From Haematococcus lacustris (lineage: Eukaryota; Chlorophyta; Chlorophyceae; Chlamydomonadales; Haematococcaceae), in the NCBI GenBank assembly GCA_030144725.1, contig JASKMD010000031.1, positions 10,277,097 to 10,341,096 of the forward strand: a stretch of 64,000 nt of DNA, read 5' to 3'. Positions 62,576-64,000 of this stretch are shown here, one piece after another. Position 1 is the first letter of the stretch, and every line of letters begins with the position of its first letter. Both the position numbers and the translations under genes were made by a program. The notes below the pieces were generated by a model. The model saw only the letters and a program-made list of their open reading frames with translations. It ran no database searches and was not told where the DNA came from.

Positions 62576-64000
62576 ATGGCGGCTTCGTCGATCGGGCCGG
62601 GAGCCCAAATTGACCCACTCACTGATGATAACTATCAGTTCTGGCAGATCCGCGTCAGAAACGCGGTCATCGAGCACAACCTATTTCAGATCGTCGACAG
62701 AGGCATCACCCCCTTGCCCACTGCGCCTATCCAAGGCTCCTCGCAGGCTACGCAAGATGCCTATGCAGCAGCGCTTATTGTGCGCGATGCAGAGAACACC
62801 GCAGACGCAAAAGCCAAAGCCATGATACTACGCTACGTCAGTGTACAACACCTTTTCGCCGTCGACTCTGCAGCCTCAGCCAAGGTCGCCTGGGACAACA
62901 TCAAAGCTGAGTACACCCAGTCCTCCCTCGCGCACCAGACCCAGCTACAGCAGCAACTGTCTATGCTCAGACTGAACCCTGGTGAGACCATCTCCCAATT
63001 CTTCAGCCGACTGCAGATGCTGCAAGCCAACCTCAGAGCATGCAACTGCAATCCCTCTGACACCTCCATCGTGCTGTCAGTGCTGGCTGCCATGCCTGAT
63101 GAGTTCAGACCAACCGTGGAACAGCTTCGCTATGATCAGTCTAGCGCAGCACTGGCCCTGAGCAAAGTCAAAACAGTCCTGCAATACCGAGAAGCAGACC
63201 TGCAGCTGGACCAGCAGAAGCAGCTCGACACCTCCTCCTCTTCCTCTCTCTGGGCTTCCTCCTCCTCATTCTCACCCAGGGGGGCTGGTTACTCAGGGGG
63301 GTCGGGGTGGCGTGGCAGGGGGGGCAGGGTGCCCCAGCCAGGCAGGAGCAGCAGCGCAGCCATGCAGCGCAGCAGCTCCCCTGCTCACTCAGATCACAGC
63401 ACCAGAGAAGAGAATCCACATGCTCACATGACCTGCCACTTCTGCAACAAAGAGGGACACATCATGTCAGAGTGTCGTGCTTTTGACAGGAACCAGCGAG
63501 AGAGACTAAGGTCCATGCTGCTATCCAGCCCAGGCAGAGCTGACGACAGCCCAGCTAGGACTTCTGGTCACAGCCCAGGCAGAGCTGGCAGCCCAGGCAA
63601 GGGTAGAGCATACAGCCCTGCTGCTGGTAAAAGCAGCCTCAGCCCTAACAGAGCAAGACTTTTCACCAGCCGTTATGGCCAGCCTGTCTTAGCTCAGAAC
63701 CCCAGGCAGCAGTTGATTGATGGCGACCCTCACAAGCCTTACTTCATTGACTCAAGAGCATCAAGGCATATTTGCACTAGTGTCAGCAGCCTCACCGGCT
63801 TTCGCTCCTACCCAGCTCCACAGCCTGTTTACCTGGCAGGAGCTGGCCATCAGCTAAATGCAGTTGGTGAAGGAGATGCATGGCTCAGGACAGATCAGGG
63901 TACTTTGTGTCTTAAGAATGCTCTACTGGTACCCTCTGCATCAGCTAACTTTGTCTCTGTCGCCCAAGCCACCGCTGCAGGCTACAAGTTTCTTTTTCAG
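62576..64000 (+). CDS. Copia-2B gag-pol, partial (runs off window)
   Basis: About 475 codons, apparently without a stop, from MAASSIGPGAQ to the window edge. Over 95 percent similar by eye to Copia-2A: Gag, knuckle CHFCNKEGHIMSEC, then the start of the protease. The protease motif reads FIDSRASRH, where Copia-2A has FIDSGASRH, so the conserved Gly after the catalytic Asp-Ser is replaced by Arg (GGA to AGA). A G run at about 63318-63324 is three bases shorter than in Copia-2A, which keeps the frame. Integrase, RT and RNase H lie beyond the window. Confidence 0.9.
   Translation, partial: MAASSIGPGAQIDPLTDDNYQFWQIRVRNAVIEHNLFQIVDRGITPLPTAPIQGSSQATQDAYAAALIVRDAENTADAKAKAMILRYVSVQHLFAVDSAASAKVAWDNIKAEYTQSSLAHQTQLQQQLSMLRLNPGETISQFFSRLQMLQANLRACNCNPSDTSIVLSVLAAMPDEFRPTVEQLRYDQSSAALALSKVKTVLQYREADLQLDQQKQLDTSSSSSLWASSSSFSPRGAGYSGGSGWRGRGGRVPQPGRSSSAAMQRSSSPAHSDHSTREENPHAHMTCHFCNKEGHIMSECRAFDRNQRERLRSMLLSSPGRADDSPARTSGHSPGRAGSPGKGRAYSPAAGKSSLSPNRARLFTSRYGQPVLAQNPRQQLIDGDPHKPYFIDSRASRHICTSVSSLTGFRSYPAPQPVYLAGAGHQLNAVGEGDAWLRTDQGTLCLKNALLVPSASANFVSVAQATAAGYKFLFQ

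Larger units (their letters stand above)
56614..64000 (+). mobile_element. Copia-2B, host element interrupted by Copia-2A
   Basis: The 5' LTR starts TGTTGTGAACATGTCC at 56614 and runs to 56860. It is interrupted by Copia-2A (56861-62465) and resumes at 62471-62487 (tccctacgctctctaca), 264 bp in total. Then come a primer-binding site and the gag-pol frame from 62576, open to the window edge. The direct flank GTCTG occurs at 56856-56860 and 62466-62470. The 3' part is outside the window. Confidence 0.92.

Overview
The window looks like nuclear DNA of a chlamydomonadalean green alga, possibly Haematococcus-like (inference; no marker gene fixes the species). Multi-exon genes have short exons and GT-AG introns, DNA is GC-rich with many CAG/CTG, CCCG and minisatellite tracts, and there is a ciliary BBSome gene (BBS4). 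Transposons make up much of the rest. No operons, CRISPR arrays, rRNA or tRNA genes were seen.

Host genes. + strand: a LARGE-type GT49 glycosyltransferase (6605-13877), BBS4 (15272-23182; 12 exons that join in phase to a 404-codon ORF), an unrecognised multi-exon gene (about 34130-35912) and the proteasome beta-4 subunit (36471-37375; 4 exons, 193 codons). - strand: an F-box/LRR protein (26549-24348) and a RAB3GAP2-type protein (42514-38168; 8 exons, 775 codons).

Mobile DNA, region by region. (1) At least six Fanzor-like (eukaryotic TnpB/OMEGA nuclease) copies or fragments: about 3.5-4.0 kb, 7.4 kb, 7.8-8.3 kb, 13.9-14.2 kb, 17.6-20.1 kb and 42.6-43.0 kb. The longest lies antisense inside BBS4 intron 6; two more lie in a GT49 intron. 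Four Fanzor 3' ends share a conserved noncoding stretch just past the stop codon, a candidate guide-RNA scaffold. (2) Two hAT-type elements with perfect 8-bp target duplications (4029-5753 and 30189-33738). (3) A family with TCAGGCGGCCCCAACAT-like inverted ends and 7-bp target duplications (28911-30134 and 31299-33465, the second nested in a hAT); an unoccupied relative of the target locus is present at 46.2-46.4 kb. (4) The right 12 kb is a stack of elements: a LINE ORF cut by a TIR element that carries a 5'-truncated Copia element, then cut again by a second Copia family in which one full-length copy (56861-62465) sits inside the 5' LTR of another (from 56614, running off the window).

The interval 47.9-51.3 kb is mostly minisatellite and low-complexity DNA. 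It includes two arrays about 3 kb apart built on reverse-complementary cores.
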